Assembly (NCBI GenBank): GCA_037074615.1
Contig: CM073534.1
Span: 8,366,861 to 8,430,860, forward strand
Direction of reading: 5' to 3'
Length of the DNA: 64,000 bases
Source of the DNA: Leucaena leucocephala
Taxonomy: Eukaryota; Streptophyta; Magnoliopsida; Fabales; Fabaceae
Shown here: in pieces, positions 48,601-60,302 of the stretch
How the letters are laid out: each line of letters begins with the position of its first letter
Position numbering within the stretch: position 1 is the stretch's first letter
Position numbers and translations under genes: made by a program
The notes under the pieces: generated by a model
What the model was told of the DNA's origin: nothing
Database searches by the model: none
What the model saw: only the letters and a program-made list of their open reading frames with translations

Positions 48601-51427
48601 ATGGATATAACTAGTAAAATAAAGATCTCCGAAATATATTTTTCCATGTTAAGATAGACATATCTGTCAAAGCTAAAGAGATGTCATGACATAAACAAGA
48701 GCTTTCAATACTCTAGATAAATCAATAATAAAAGATAATTATGAAGAGATACTGACCCCTGCGCGTATTGTTGGTGATGAAATAATATCTGATAGAAGTG
48801 GACCAATGCTTTGGGCCATTGGTACCAGAACTGGAGAGAAGAAAGGAACAGCTGAACTTGCTTGCTGTACATGAAGCATAACTTAGCCAATCTTGATTCA
48901 TGGAAACAGGAAATTCTAGAATATAACATACTGAGAAACACTGTGTCAGACAGTACATATGTGAATGACTTGCTTTTCTAAATAGGAAGTAAAAAACAAA
49001 ATCAGAAATGGTGAATTTCTACATAAGATGTTATTCTTTGATTGTTTTATTATACCACTGCTTTATGATAATGGTCAAGGATAAGTTAATTTTCTACTCT
49101 TCTATTCTGTGGATTTAGCAATGTCATCAAGGGATCAATGAAATACCTTGTTGTTGAAAGCCATTAAAACATTACCACATCTTTGCACTGCATATCTTGA
49201 TCCTGATACAAATAACAATTTAGTCAGCTGCTACAAATCAAATCAGTCAAGTATTAACAAGCAAGCATAGCCCAAGAACATTTATATACCGATTAGAAGG
49301 TGGACAACTGACCCCAAAGAATGGCCGACACCAAAAGTAGGAAGGTCTTGTATCTGAATCAATAAGCATATTTGACTTGTTCTTACTAAAGATAGATTTA
49401 AAGCACAAAGATACTATCCACAAAGCATAGGTTAGAGCTTACTGTTTCTTGCAGCATACGATAGCACCTATCAAATTTGAACTGCACTTCATCTGCAATA
49501 TGGAAGTGATCAAATCCGCTTGCATATGGTGTTGCAATAATCAATACGCCCCTAGTAACCAAAGGGATTCGATTATTAGTTTTATTAGTTGACTAAATGA
49601 TGGAGAATGAAAGACTTATGCTAGGTGTACCATCAATTGGTGAATAGTAATAAAATAATGATGAACTTAAAGGACAGTATTCGAAATTTCAATAATTCAA
49701 GTTTAGGTCCTATACAATAGGTGAAGAAGGAAAATACTACCTCCGATCCTTAATACAAGACCCTATTGACTTTTTTAAAGAGATTAAAAAAATTAAATAA
49801 ACTATTTAATTATAGTATATGCTATATGATCTTTTTTAAATTAGTTTATAAGTCAAATAAATTAGTTTGATAAAAAAAAAAATATAAATATTTCAAAGTG
49901 ATTCATTTAACTTCTTTAATTTCTTTAAAAAAAGTCAATAAGGTCTTATATTAAGGACCAAATGAAGTATAGAACAATACATGAAATTTTCTAAAAAGGT
50001 GGCAATAACAAGTAAATCTACTGCTTCACCCATAACCAAGTGTTTCATGACAACTTAAATTTGTTGGAAAATTGGTATCAGAAGATATGCACTTGCTTTT
50101 CTGAAAGGCGTTCCAGAAACCAGCGGTAGGTGAGTTGAGGGGCCGCTCCCACAAATATGCCTCCAACAAAATGGACAACAAACTCGGGTTTTGTGCTTCT
50201 AGGTCTGAGAACCCAGGCTCCCTGATATTATATAATAAGTATGTAATGAGTTTACTGAAAAAACCTCCAAAAGAAGAAATTAAAACAGGAAAGATAATTG
50301 CCTCTCCCAATGAACTGAAGGAGAAAGCTCATAAAGACTGCTGGTTTTGGAATTTTAGGAACAAATATTTTCCTCTCCTGTGCTCTACCCTGTGGGAAAT
50401 GTCAGCACCCAAAGACTTGCTATTAGCAACAAAAAGCTGATCTGACATCATTAGCTCTGAAATAATTTGATGATAGGAAATCCACATTCTTCAATCAAAC
50501 TTGCAAGCCAAAATTCAAAGTAATTTCTTTGAACATTGGCTCAGATCCACAGAAATTAGGTCCATCCATAGGTTATAAATCTGGACTCCTACAGTGAACG
50601 CCCTTCTCTCAAATTCTGGTTATTGCCCTTGTACGAGACCCAAAGCCATTCAATATATAATTAATATCAAGGATGGTGTTTCAATTATCCCTTAATATAG
50701 AGCCATCAGAAACTCGATATTTATTAGCATTTATACGTAGTCGATGTATCTTTCCAACATCAGCTCTTTACAAAGTTGCTCAGATAAATAACAAATTTTC
50801 CCTGCATTATTACCAGTAACATAAAATAATGCAACGAAATTCACAACACGAATTACGTATAAAATAAATCAGATCACCTCAACTTCACTCCAGTCTTTAG
50901 GTTCCCACCAGCCATCCTGCGATTGTCTAACAGTTTCTGTAAGTAACCTGCAAATGAATAAGAAAACATTTAGCAGCGACTTGCAGTTTGTCATAGAAAA
51001 GTAGACAGTTCACTTAAATAGAAGATAAATGATATTGTAATACACAACATATATAAAATATATTAAATCACAGTGTCAACGAATCCCATACAAGTGTTCC
51101 TTCTCCAGTAATTAGCAGAAAAAGCAATTATCGAAGATGAAAATTAGGTACAGACGAGAGAGAATTAGATTTAAAAGAAAATGGAAAGAAGCAATACTTC
51201 TCAATTTGAGAATAAACTTGGATTCCAGTCGATTCAGGTGGTTTATCCCCGTAATTATTATTATAGTTGCACGAGATAGCGGAGCGAAGACGACGGTTCT
51301 TAAATCGAAGTACTGGACGATGACGCGAGGAGGTAAAAGAGGCGCTATGAGATTTTGAGGATAGCTTGTGCGAATCTGCCTCGTCGAATTTCAGAAGAGA
51401 ACCACGAGTCCATACGCAAGTAGCCAT
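36615..51427 (-). CDS. DUF1350 alpha/beta-hydrolase, probably plastid
   Basis: Ten coding exons on the minus strand: 51427-51198, 50947-50878, 50221-50097, 49551-49443, 49353-49290, 49202-49147, 48864-48757, 48473-48324, 47721-47551, 36848-36615. They sum to 1317 nt, 438 residues plus TGA, with all junctions in frame. Exon 3 ends at a non-canonical GC donor (GAAAA|GCAAGT); the other introns start GT. The Ser/Arg-rich N-terminus looks like a chloroplast transit peptide. HFVGGIFVGAAPQL is the early strand-loop, and GVGHSLGS holds the nucleophile elbow with Ser190. The family occurs in cyanobacteria and plants; its substrate is not known to me. The last intron is 10.7 kb and holds two copia elements and Stowaway arms, and the exon 3-4 intron holds a complete Stowaway MITE. 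No coding lesion was seen. Confidence 0.92.
37297..37605 (+). repeat. 5' LTR of the young copia element (309 bp)
   Basis: It starts TGTAGAATATATGC and ends CCGATA directly before the primer binding site. Near its start, a GTAATTAATTAGGGGA unit is repeated three times. It carries a TATATATATGCAATC stretch and the codons that open the gag frame at its 3' end. Confidence 0.95.
37593..42041 (+). pseudogene. copia gag-pol polyprotein with two premature stops
   Basis: One frame of about 1480 codons runs from ATG 37593 (or ATG 37605, see findings) to the TGA at 42039-42041. It is interrupted only by TAG at 39098-39100 (YCIF*DLF) and TGA at 39738-39740 (LLETA*ALLF); both fit single C-to-T changes from CAG and CGA. 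Domains in order: gag with zinc knuckle CDHCKKLGHTKDRC; protease WIIDSGASDHMT; pre-integrase WHKRLGHPNLKY; integrase with HSDLWGP, LIDDHTRVSWVF, LHTDNGTEYF and QQNGIAERKNRH; RT with KARLVAKGFTQVYG and YVDDIVLTGD; RNase H with TDADWAGDHDDRKSTSGY and SSAEAEFRAISLG. Catalytic residues are present. The stops make this copy defective, though it could be mobilised in trans. Confidence 0.95.
42049..42471 (+). repeat. 3' LTR of the young copia element, with 114-bp internal duplication (423 bp)
   Basis: It matches the 5' LTR except that a 114-bp block, from GCCTTGAATATGTAATT to GCAATCACATA, is present twice in tandem. The length difference from the 5' LTR (423 against 309 bp) equals the unit. Confidence 0.95.
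42531..42693 (+). repeat. 5' LTR of the older copia element
   Basis: It starts TATAGAAATATTAAGAG, where the partner has TGTAGAGATATTAGGAG, and shares the TCTATTGTGTATATATATA and CCCTTCTGAACGTCAATAA segments with it. Confidence 0.8.
43161..46560 (+). pseudogene. pol remnant of the older copia element
   Basis: The protease motif is altered (WIIDSSATDHMTG instead of DSGA). The integrase region at 43700-44450 is broken by stops. In the RT, the usual YVDD box reads HVDNIVIT near 45575, so the catalytic site is lost. The RNase H part at 45801-46289 is the best kept (ITRPDIIYPMN, TGYCVFVRGNLVSWRSNKQ). The stretch 42700-43160 does not resemble gag. No functional protein can result. Confidence 0.85.
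46575..46735 (+). repeat. 3' LTR of the older copia element
   Basis: It starts TGTAGAGATATTAGGAG after the polypurine tract and parallels 42531-42680, with substitutions and a short insertion (TTATTAGTATTTTATTAG). Confidence 0.8.
49737..49967. mobile_element. complete Stowaway MITE (231 bp) in a DUF1350 intron
   Basis: The ends CTACCTCCGATCCTTAATAC and, inverted, CTTCATTTGGTCCTTAATAT form the terminal repeats. The similarity extends inward (AAGACCCTATTGACTTTTT against AAGACCTTATTGACTTTTT). It is flanked by TA at 49735-49736 and 49968-49969, as for Tc1/mariner-type Stowaway elements. It lies between exons 3 and 4. Confidence 0.85.
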
Positions 51428-51439
51428 ACCTATAAGCTT

Positions 51440-52229
51440 CGTCGTTGCAGAGTCTGCTCAGAGTCAGAGAGGAGCTCTCGCGGGTCCGAGGAAGAAAACC
51501 GCCTCGGATACGGAAGTTGGTTAGTTGCCTTGCTTTAACCAGTGATCTGGTTGTAGAGGTCGAATTTTGGTTTGTGTTTAGTTACAATAAACCAGTTGGC
51601 AAATGAAAAAAAGGTTACAATGGACCATACCATTTTAATCCCTTGTCCGAATTTATTCATAGGATCATAAATTAATACATGTATGTACATTAAACCATCA
51701 ATCTCTTGTCTGAACTTATTCATTATTTATATATGTGTGTGTGTTAAATAAGTGCACCTATGAATAAAAGTTTATTTTAATGCCTCATTTGGTAACCTAG
51801 AATTGCATTCACTTTAAAAATATAGATTAAAAAAGAACTTATTTTAATTCATTTTATTCGTGTTATTGTATCTTCAAAATACATATTATTATTTTAATAA
51901 AAAGTTTAATAAAATAGAAAAAATATTAAATAAGAATTTTCTATTAACTATTATTTATATATATTTAATATTGAATATTAATTAATAATATATTTCTTTA
52001 TATTTTTAAGATTTATTATTTATTTTTTATTTTTTAAAATTATTAATTATTAATCTAGTTATAAAATATATCTATAAATTTTGAAATTTGAATTGATAAT
52101 AAATAAAAATCTTCTAGTAAAATTTTGAATTATAATTCTATTTTTTTTCTATTTTTGAATAAGAATATTTTGAATCTCTATTTTTATAAAAATATAGAAA
52201 TATAATAGAAATTATATTCCTACAATATT
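51440..52229. other. upstream region of the DUF1350 gene, then AT-rich DNA
   Basis: The part 51430-51540 is less AT-rich and probably holds the 5' UTR and promoter of the minus-strand gene. Beyond about 51780 the DNA is strongly AT-rich. The left edge of the plastid insert lies somewhere in 51780-52260 and cannot be fixed by eye. Confidence 0.4.
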
Positions 52230-53319
52230 AAGTTAATTTGATTTTTTTATACTTCTTTACTTTTACTTTAGAAATTAGCCATAGAAAGAAAAAAATATAA
52301 ATTATTATGGATCCATTGAATCAATAACTATTCATGATTTCACAATTGAATCAATTACATTCTGACTCCACTATAAGAATGTTATGATAAAACTTCATTT
52401 GAATTGATATGGTAAAAAGCAACGTGTGACTTGAAAAACATGATTACATTAGTTGTGGATGTTTACATCCACCATTTTTCTATTATATAGAAATAAAAGT
52501 CCTCTTTCTCAACATCATTTGTCATATACTACTTGAATTTATTTTTAATTTTGGGGAGTAAAAAGGGTTTGGTGATAGAAATAGTACATGATGGAGCTCG
52601 AGTTAATTTGTTTCTTGAGGGTAAGTTTCTAGGGTTAATGAAAATTAATTAGTTAGAACAACTTCCACTAATGGAAAAAAGATATTTAATGGCAATTAAA
52701 AGTAACATTTTCACGATGGTTTTATAAGTAGCGTAAATTATACTAATATTATAAGTCAGCATTTTAAACACGGTTTGTAGCCGCTATTAAAGGTTATCTT
52801 TCCATGGCTATTGTGCCTAAAACCGCCATGGAAAGCTTTTTTTGTTTTTTGTTTTTAACTTTTTTATGGTAGTTCTCAGTTTAACAACTGTGGAAAGGTA
52901 TTTTTTTTATTTTATATCATCCTGCATTTAGCATAATCAAGACAAACTAATTTCCAGACAGTAAAATATGAAGTTAGTAATACAAAATCTAAATGGTAAT
53001 AAAATGATCCAAATTGGTAAGTTTGCAATAAACCAAATATGTCTTTATACATCATATATATACAAGAAGGAAATGGTTAAATGATCAATCCTCAACAAGT
53101 TAAAAAGCTATTGACCAAATATTTACTAAAAATTTGACAAGTACTAGATCTTCAATGTATGTGTATATGTATTGTTCTTATCAAATTATCCCTCATTTAA
53201 TTGACTATGTCATTTTTAAAGCTCATGTTATTATCAAATGACTGTAAATTAGCAGTAATAAGTAAGTATTAAATATGTGAATAAATTAAAAAATCGCTAA
53301 ATATTAATTGTGCCAGGTT

Positions 53320-54250
53320 CATACCTCATGTAAGTTGTCTATGAGCTCTTTCTCAATGATTTTGTGAATGTAGCGGATCACATAGTATTCGCATTCAACA
53401 TCGCTAGGTTGATGGCATTACTAACAAAATAGAAAAGTATAGAGCATATTAGGGAATGTGAAAGTTTCTACCTAATAAATTTATAAAAAAATAAAACTTA
53501 ATTAATTGAAAATAACTTACTATAGGAAAAATCCATGTAGGATTAGTACCATGTGTATGGACTCTGAAAAGATTGACGCCTTGCACAACCATATAGTCAA
53601 TTAGAAAAAAGATATCAAATAACTTGTTAAATTTGATGCTTAATAAATCTATAAAGAAAAACTCAAGTGTTGACGATGAATATAATCTCAAGATTTGACT
53701 ATCTAAACATTGAATCGAACTAGTAAACCATATTGTCTTGAGGGGTAATGATAAGCAGAGTCCAATACATACACAAAAATATAAACAATGTTATATATGG
53801 TTTTATTATAATATGTGCGTATGTGTGCCAAGTATAAGAGTATACTTACCCTTTAATATAAAGTGCAAAAATTATTATCCTCTTGATTTGGGTCATGACA
53901 TCGACCATATACATCATCCTCGAGCTTCTATCATTACTTGTCTCCTGAACCTTTTGCGAACACATGAAGCCATATATGTCTCCTTTTGCTTCATCTAGAC
54001 ACTTGCGATGGAAGTATTTGTTGTTCAAAAGAGAAAATAGTTAGTGTCTGAATGATAAAATATAAAGTATTGAAATAAATTTGCAACTTACAATATGACT
54101 AACTGGATAACAGTTGAATCCAAAATATGAAAATTTAGGAATTGCACAATGTCATCCCTATCTATGGTGAATTTATAAGCTCCTCTGTACTCAAAATGCT
54201 TGATGGAATTGTGAAACTAAGTGTTTCTTCCATATCATCTACCAAAGTAT
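53320..54250 (-). pseudogene. Ulp1-like (C48) cysteine peptidase remnant of the CACTA element
   Basis: Minus-strand pieces read RDDIVQFLNFHILD near 54140, LDEAKGDIYGFMCSQKVQE near 53980, NPTWIFP near 53540 and DVECEYYVIRYIHKIIE near 53370. The last matches the catalytic Cys region of the transposon-carried C48 family (DCGYYV type). Stops and gaps interrupt the frame. Ulp1 enzymes cleave SUMO conjugates; related genes are often carried by plant CACTA and Mutator elements, with unproven roles there. Confidence 0.65.
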
Positions 54251-54479
54251 AAAGAGTTGCCACATTGTCAAATATCATGATATGTCCGATAAAGAGGTTG
54301 GAGCTTGTCTGTTTTTTCCTCTTTAGCTTTGGCTTCTATGGAAACTTCTCCAACACTTTCTTTGGTTCCTGCTCCTTCAATGTTTGCTTCTCTGATACCT
54401 TATTTGGTTCCAACTCCAATGTGACCCCCTTCCTCAATTTGTTAACCACAAAAGAAACTTCCTTAGAGTATTATCCAAT

Positions 54480-56110
54480 ATGTGGACCTCGTCAGTGGGG
54501 CAGGGAATCGATGTAATGCCAAAACCTTTTATGATAGCATGTACCCTCACCTTCGCTCTACCATGTGGAATTCTCTTCTAGTGAATTGTTGTGGTAGCCA
54601 GGTACAAGGTAGCATGAGCAACAAGAGCTGTAGTCCCTTTGTCTGTCATAATAAAGAGGCCACCATCTTGCGCATTATCTTCGATCTGGTTAAGGTCAGG
54701 GTCAAGATCAAATAGTTGGAAGACAAATTTGTCTTTATTATTTTTGCTACCCTTACCACTTGTTACTGCAGGAGAACTTTGAAAATATAAAAGAAAATAC
54801 TCTAAGACAAAATACATGTTAAATGTCCTTTGAAAAGAAGTGAATATTTTTTACCTCTGAACATTAGACGACAGTGGGGAAGCATATCATTATCACGGCT
54901 TGGTCCAGTCTAGTATCCACAGCCTCATTAAGTATGGCATTGACAGATTGCTGGAGTTTGTCATCCATCTCCTCACGCATCCTTTGCTATAACTCCTTTT
55001 GGGCCCCTCTTACTCAACCTGGATGGTCATGCCTTTCAATAGTTGTTTCCAAAATATCCATTCCTTTTTTAGGAACGAAGACCATTTAGTTTCTTGTTCT
55101 TACAGTGCATCTTATAATATACAAGTAACTAAGTTAAAATAACTAAATAGCTTGTAATAATGTATAAAGTCTTACTATTTAAATCAATTACTTACAATCC
55201 TCTCAACAACCGTAGCAACATCTAGAGTTATGTATAGCCCGCCTCTTTCCATTTTTGTTGGTGAGATGGACGTTGGATAGATGCAATAGGGTCTAATGTA
55301 GTAGGTGTGAGGCAGCAGCTTTCTATGTAGCCTGTAACTGCTCTTCCATCATTTTACTTTCTAGAACATTGTAACCCACCTGAGACATATAATGATAGTA
55401 CGTATGCTTCTTGGCTATTTCCTAATTCTTCTTACTCATAGCCTATAAAAATGAAATAAAGTTAGATTAGTTTATTAAAATGTACATTTATTATTAACTA
55501 AATTAATTAAAATGTAAGTTTACACACATCAAATCTTAAAGTAGCTTCTTCCTGATGTTGACAAAATAGTGTTTACACTTCGTCACTAACATTGGGGTAT
55601 GTGTCCTTTGGATGCTCTCCCATCTTACTTCCTCAGATGTAGTCCTTTACAAGGTTGGACTTAAACTCTCTCTACCGTTAATCACATTGTTTTAATATCC
55701 AATGCCTCATGTTGATGTGGTGGGAATATCAAAATGTCACTAAGTGAAGTACAAAAACAAATAAAATAAAGCTACAATAAGGGACAAAAAGAATTATAAC
55801 TAAAATAGATAGGTAAAACATAGAATTAGAAATGTACCAAAATATCTTCCCAAACCATATCCTTATCTTTTGAGTCTACCGCCCTCCAATTAACATATGC
55901 GATGCTAATATTAACGAGTACTATATGTCCAATATAGCTGTTAAGTAATACCCATTTTTTACTTATTTCCTTCATGTCATAATTAAATGCTACTGTAACT
56001 TCGTGGGATGTGTCTCCTCATCTGTCTTAGACACCCTATTTCATACTAGTCGTGCCTCTACCTCTTTTCTTACCTTGTTGACCAAAACCTTATTGACTAG
56101 AATCGTCCTG
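54480..56110 (-). pseudogene. Transposase_24 (Ptta/En/Spm)-like remnant of the CACTA element
   Basis: On the minus strand: a GRGRGT-type basic start near 56060, then LNSYIGHIVLVNISIAYVNW and KDMVWEDIL near 55870, FKSNLVKDYI near 55640, HTYYHYMSQVGYNVLE near 55390, MVFVPKKGMDILETTIERH at 55085, and a segment ending GLFIMTDKGTTALVAHATL near 54620. These fit the plant Ptta/En/Spm family (PF03004) and its usual downstream part. Several in-frame stops are present. Such proteins are thought to bind element ends. Confidence 0.7.
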
Positions 56111-58736
56111 ATGACCTGAAATGTCCATGTCCAATTCAAACAATAATAAATAAAGGTAAGAATCAAAAATAGTAATTATGCAATCAATTTAGTAATCAAA
56201 TAAACATTTATTATACATAATAAACTAATTTCTTACACTTGGTATCTTGCAAATTCCTTCACAGTATAATAAACAATATGAAATGATAACCAAATCTATA
56301 GAACTTGCCAATCAAGTTTCTTGTTAACCAAATAACTTAATTTATAATTTTTTTAAATAATACTCACATTACTCAAATAAAAAACACAAAAATACCAAAC
56401 ACAATGAAAAATTAGCAATTTTTTAATAACAAAATATATTGACTAAACAAATAGGACTTAATGACTAAACAAATAGGACTTAATGAATAAACAAACACTA
56501 TACGAAATTAGCAATGTATTGAACAAATCGGAACCAATGAATAAAATAAGCCTATTAACAACAAAAAGTACAATATCAATGTGTTATTTTTCAAAATTTG
56601 CAAAGACACACTCATAATAAATAGGAACCAATGTAACAATTCAAACACTACAAAAATCAAGTCTTTAATAAAGGAAGATCACTCATATATAAACAACAAA
56701 CAACCGAACAATTTGAAAAAAGACACCCAAAAAATTCAAAAAAATCACAAAAACAACTCACAAATAAGTAGGAATCAATTTAACAAATCAAAATACAAAA
56801 AAGTTTTTAATACAAAGAGATAGCATATATGATGTATTACACTTTATAAACAACAAACAACCGAATAAGTAAGAAAAATGAGCAAATGAAGAAATTAAAC
56901 GATGACTGACGGTTTTCACAATGGAGAATGACGTTAAAGACAGAGATAGGCATCGAAAATAGGGAAAATGCCGAAAAATGACTTTCATCCAAGTCTATGG
57001 TGGTGGGGTAGAGAAACAGGACTACAAATGAATATAAAAAAATGAAAGTAAAGCTGAAATCGAGTCAAGATTTTTGAATTTTCGGGAGACTTATAACAGC
57101 GTTTTTTCATAAAATCGTCGTTAAAAGTCCACTGTAAACACTTTTAACGGCGATTTTTTTGTTTATAAAAAAACCGCCATTAAAAATATTTTTCACTACA
57201 CTTTTTATAAAAAATGCTGTGAAATGTGTTTTAAAACAAAACTTATTTATGAAAATGAGATGCTTTTTTTAAGGCATTTTTCTTATAACTGTCATAAATA
57301 GTATTTTTTGTAATAGTATTTGTAAGTATATTTTCGCTATAGAAATTGAAATGATCCAATTTGAGCAAGTTTTTTTAAAAAAATAAAATTTGTTGGAATT
57401 AGTAAAACTATTTCTATCAAAAGGGGATATGGGAATTAACCATCTATTTGTACAATTCTTTGATGGAAAGAAATAAAAAATTAGTATGTTGCTACCATTT
57501 TTTAAATGATTAAAGATCCTCAAAATAATGTCTAAACCCAATGATTCAAGGAAAAGCTAACGGATCGTGGAACAAGTAAATAGCTTTTTCAATTGTCTCA
57601 ACAACTATATTACACTGATTGAAAATGAAAACTATATTCTAAAAGGGATAGACAAGAAAAGGGGCAGAGACCGTTCAATAAATGCAATAAAATACCTAAC
57701 TAAAGGTTTTGTTTTCCTTTGAGTTATTTGAGAATTATTTAACTTGAGTTATGAGGTTGCAAATACAAGTGATTTTTTTTGGGGCAAGAATAAGAAAAAA
57801 ATATTTAATTTAAATCGTAATCTAATTGATTTGATATTTTTTTTAATCTATTTGACATCATAATTCTATACATAGACATAATTTCAAATTTTCTCAAGCT
57901 GTGTATAAGGAGAAAACTGCTTATACGTTGTTAAGCAGTGTGTTGTTCATGTATATCTATCTTAATGAGTCGTTTATCAAATAGTTGTAATTGATGTTCA
58001 TTCCCAAAGATAAGGGAGAGATATTGGGAGAGTGGATTTTATGATCCAATAAAGAATCAAACATATTTAAACATTCATGTTATTCTATATTTCCCTGAAA
58101 AAGGCGCTCAACCTACAAGAATTGTTTACGATATTTCAAAAGAGTGAGTGTTTTTATGGAACTTAATCCTAATCAACAAACGAAATTCAATTTTTAAAAT
58201 AAATAAAAAAAGAGGATGTGGATGACTTTTATATAGATTTATATAATTATTTTTCCTCTTATCCCCCTCCCTCTCTTGTTCTATTCATACCAATTTTTTT
58301 ATTTTTTACTGCCAAAGAATATTGTTTTTTAAAACTACAAAAATCCATTTTTATTGATAATATAAAAATTTACAAATGAATAAAATAAATTAAATATTAA
58401 ATTAAGTAATAAATGAAGTAATTGGGTCTATAAATACATTATCCTCAATGAACTGGTTTTTGTTAGAATTCTCTAAAGAGATTTAAAAAGCTGAGGGTCT
58501 ATAAATTATTATTTTCTTTTTTATCTATTATCTAAGAAAATCTCTTATATTTTAATTTGATATGAACATTTTTCTATTTAGAATCGATTCGACTTTGACA
58601 TTTAAAATCTTTATTTTTTTGGATTTTTTTTTATTTTAATGGAATTGTTTTACTATCCAATTCAATCTTTTTTTATTTATTTTGATTATGGCTATATCTA
58701 CATCTTTTTAGTTTATTGTTGTAGTTTCTTCTTTTA

Positions 58737-58773
58737 GGGTTGCTAAATCAATGGTAGAGTACACGACTTTGAA
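58737..58773 (+). pseudogene. trnK-UUU: plastid trnK-UUU 5' exon copy
   Basis: GGGTTGCTAAATCAATGGTA and the following bases match the 5' half of plastid tRNA-Lys(UUU), then the intron begins GTGCAAC. Several bases of the anticodon arm are altered (GACTTTGAA where CGGCTTTTAA is usual) and the 3' exon is absent, so it is not a working tRNA gene. Confidence 0.88.
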
Positions 58774-59420
58774 GTGCAACTCAAATTTTTACACATTTTT
58801 ATGAAGCAATGGATTCATCCATACTATAGATAGAATTTGTAAGACCACAACTGATCAAGAAATGAATGAATGGAAAAAGCAGCCTGTCATACCAATGGAG
58901 AATTCTAAGAATATCTTATGGTTATTTGATTGGGCTCAAATCCGTGTTTGAATTCTTGGCTGCCAACAAATTCAAAATTGGGTTGAATTAATAAATGGAT
59001 AGAGTTCTGTGGCTCCAATTATCGGAAACAAAAAGGAATAATCTTTCGATTTGAATTTGAATGATTACCCCATCTAATTATATGTTAAAAGTAAAAATAT
59101 TGGTACTTGATGTGGGAAAAGCTCTTCCCATTAATGGATTATTTATTTGTTTTATAAATCCTAAATATTAGCTATTCCCCGTTATTTTATGGAGTAGCCA
59201 TAAATGTGTAGAAGAAAGAGGATATTGATAAAGATCTCTATTTCCAAAATCAAAAGAGCGATTGGGTTGAGTAGAGAGAGTATGTTGATGAGTCTTACTT
59301 ATTTTCTAAGTATCTATTTCTTTTTTATTAGAATAGAATATCCTGTTTTGACTGTATCATACTATGTATTATTTGATAACCTAATAAATCTTTGATTCTT
59401 GTCCTGAATGGAATTTAAAA

Positions 59421-59893
59421 AGTAGAGAAATTTCAAGTATATTTAGAACTATATATTCCTCGGCAACATTACTTCCAATACCCACTTATTATTTATGCAC
59501 TTGCTTAATATAATGGTTTACATAGTTCTATTTTAGTTCAAAATGTAGGTTATTACAATAAATCTAGTTTACTAATTGTAAAAAATTTAATTACTCAAAT
59601 GTATCAACAAAATCATTTGATTATTTCTGCTAATAATTCTAACAAAAATCCATTTTTGGGGTGCAACAAGAATTTTTATTCTCAAATAAGATCGAGGGGC
59701 TTGCTGTCAATGTAGAAATTTCATTTTCCCTACAATTAATCTATTCCTTAGAGAAGGCAGAAATTATAAAATCATATAACTTACAATCAATTCATTCAAT
59801 ATTTTATTTTTTTGAAGAAAATTTTCCATATTTAAATTATTCGTCGATGTACAAATACTATGGCCTATGCATATGGAAATCTTGATTCAAAAC
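59421..59893 (+). pseudogene. matK: 5' fragment of plastid matK
   Basis: TTTCAAGTATATTTAGAACT marks the matK start, although the ATG itself is mutated. The match continues through AATAAATCTAGTTTACTAAT and TTCCCTACAATTAATCT to GGAAATCTTGATTCAAA, about one third of the gene. Frameshifts are frequent. matK encodes the maturase that splices plastid group II introns. Confidence 0.88.
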
Positions 59894-60302
59894 TAAATTT
59901 TAGTGCTCTTAGTGCCTTAAAAAATTTTTAATAACAAAGTATCCTAAATTTAGTATATCCATTCCTATTGAGAACAATATTTTGAAGGTACAGAAAATTA
60001 CACCAAAAATTATTTTAAGATTATTAAAAAATATTTACAGATGCTGTATGCACTAATATTTAATTATTGTAGTATATGCTAGGTGCTACTTTATATTACT
60101 ATATCTATAAAAAAAAGTAATTATTTTAAGATACTGATGCTACTAAAAAATATTTTAAAATATATTAACATTGATAAAAAGCATTTGGGAAATTTTATAG
60201 TTAAGAAAAACTTGTCCACGTGCCGCACACTGAATATGCTAAAAAAGAAAGGAATTTACGGTAGAAAAGAGAGAGAGAGAGGAAATACTTTAAAATGCAA
60301 GA

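Larger units (their letters stand above)
52666..57318 (-). mobile_element. CACTA (En/Spm) transposon, defective
   Basis: The left end CACTAATGGAAAAAAG and the right end, inverted, TACTATTACAAAAAAT match as degraded CACTA termini. Both subterminal regions carry many short motifs of the TTAACGGCG/CCGCCATTAAA type (left 52680-52850, right 57080-57200), typical binding sites for the TnpA-like protein. The flanks TTC and TTT form a 3-bp target duplication with one difference. The coding remnants are on the minus strand: a Transposase_24-like gene and a Ulp1-like peptidase. No TNP2 transposase is seen, so it was probably mobilised in trans. Confidence 0.82.
52384..58197 (+). pseudogene. rps16: plastid-derived rps16 pseudogene
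   Basis: Exon 1 (52384-52423) starts ATGATAAAACTTCATTTG and is followed by the group II intron start GTGTGAC. Exon 2 (about 57975-58197) keeps TTTTATGATCCAATAAAGAA and GGCGCTCAACCTAC but has frameshifts and stops. The gene product is ribosomal protein S16 of the plastid small subunit; this nuclear copy cannot make it. The intron is interrupted by the 4.65 kb CACTA element. Confidence 0.88.
52230..59895 (+). other. nuclear plastid DNA insert (rps16 - trnK - matK), split by a CACTA element
   Basis: The two outer parts, 52230-52665 and 57319-59895, together give the plastid order spacer, rps16 exon 1, group II intron, rps16 exon 2, spacer, trnK-UUU 5' exon, trnK intron and the beginning of matK, as in land-plant plastomes. 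Substitutions and small indels destroy the reading frames, so the transfer is old. The intervening 52666-57318 is a CACTA transposon inserted in the rps16 intron. The insert ends inside matK near 59893. Confidence 0.9.

Noticed and set aside
58737..58773. A nuclear tRNA gene
   Set aside because: Only the 5' half of plastid trnK is present, with changed anticodon-arm bases and plastid intron sequence after it.
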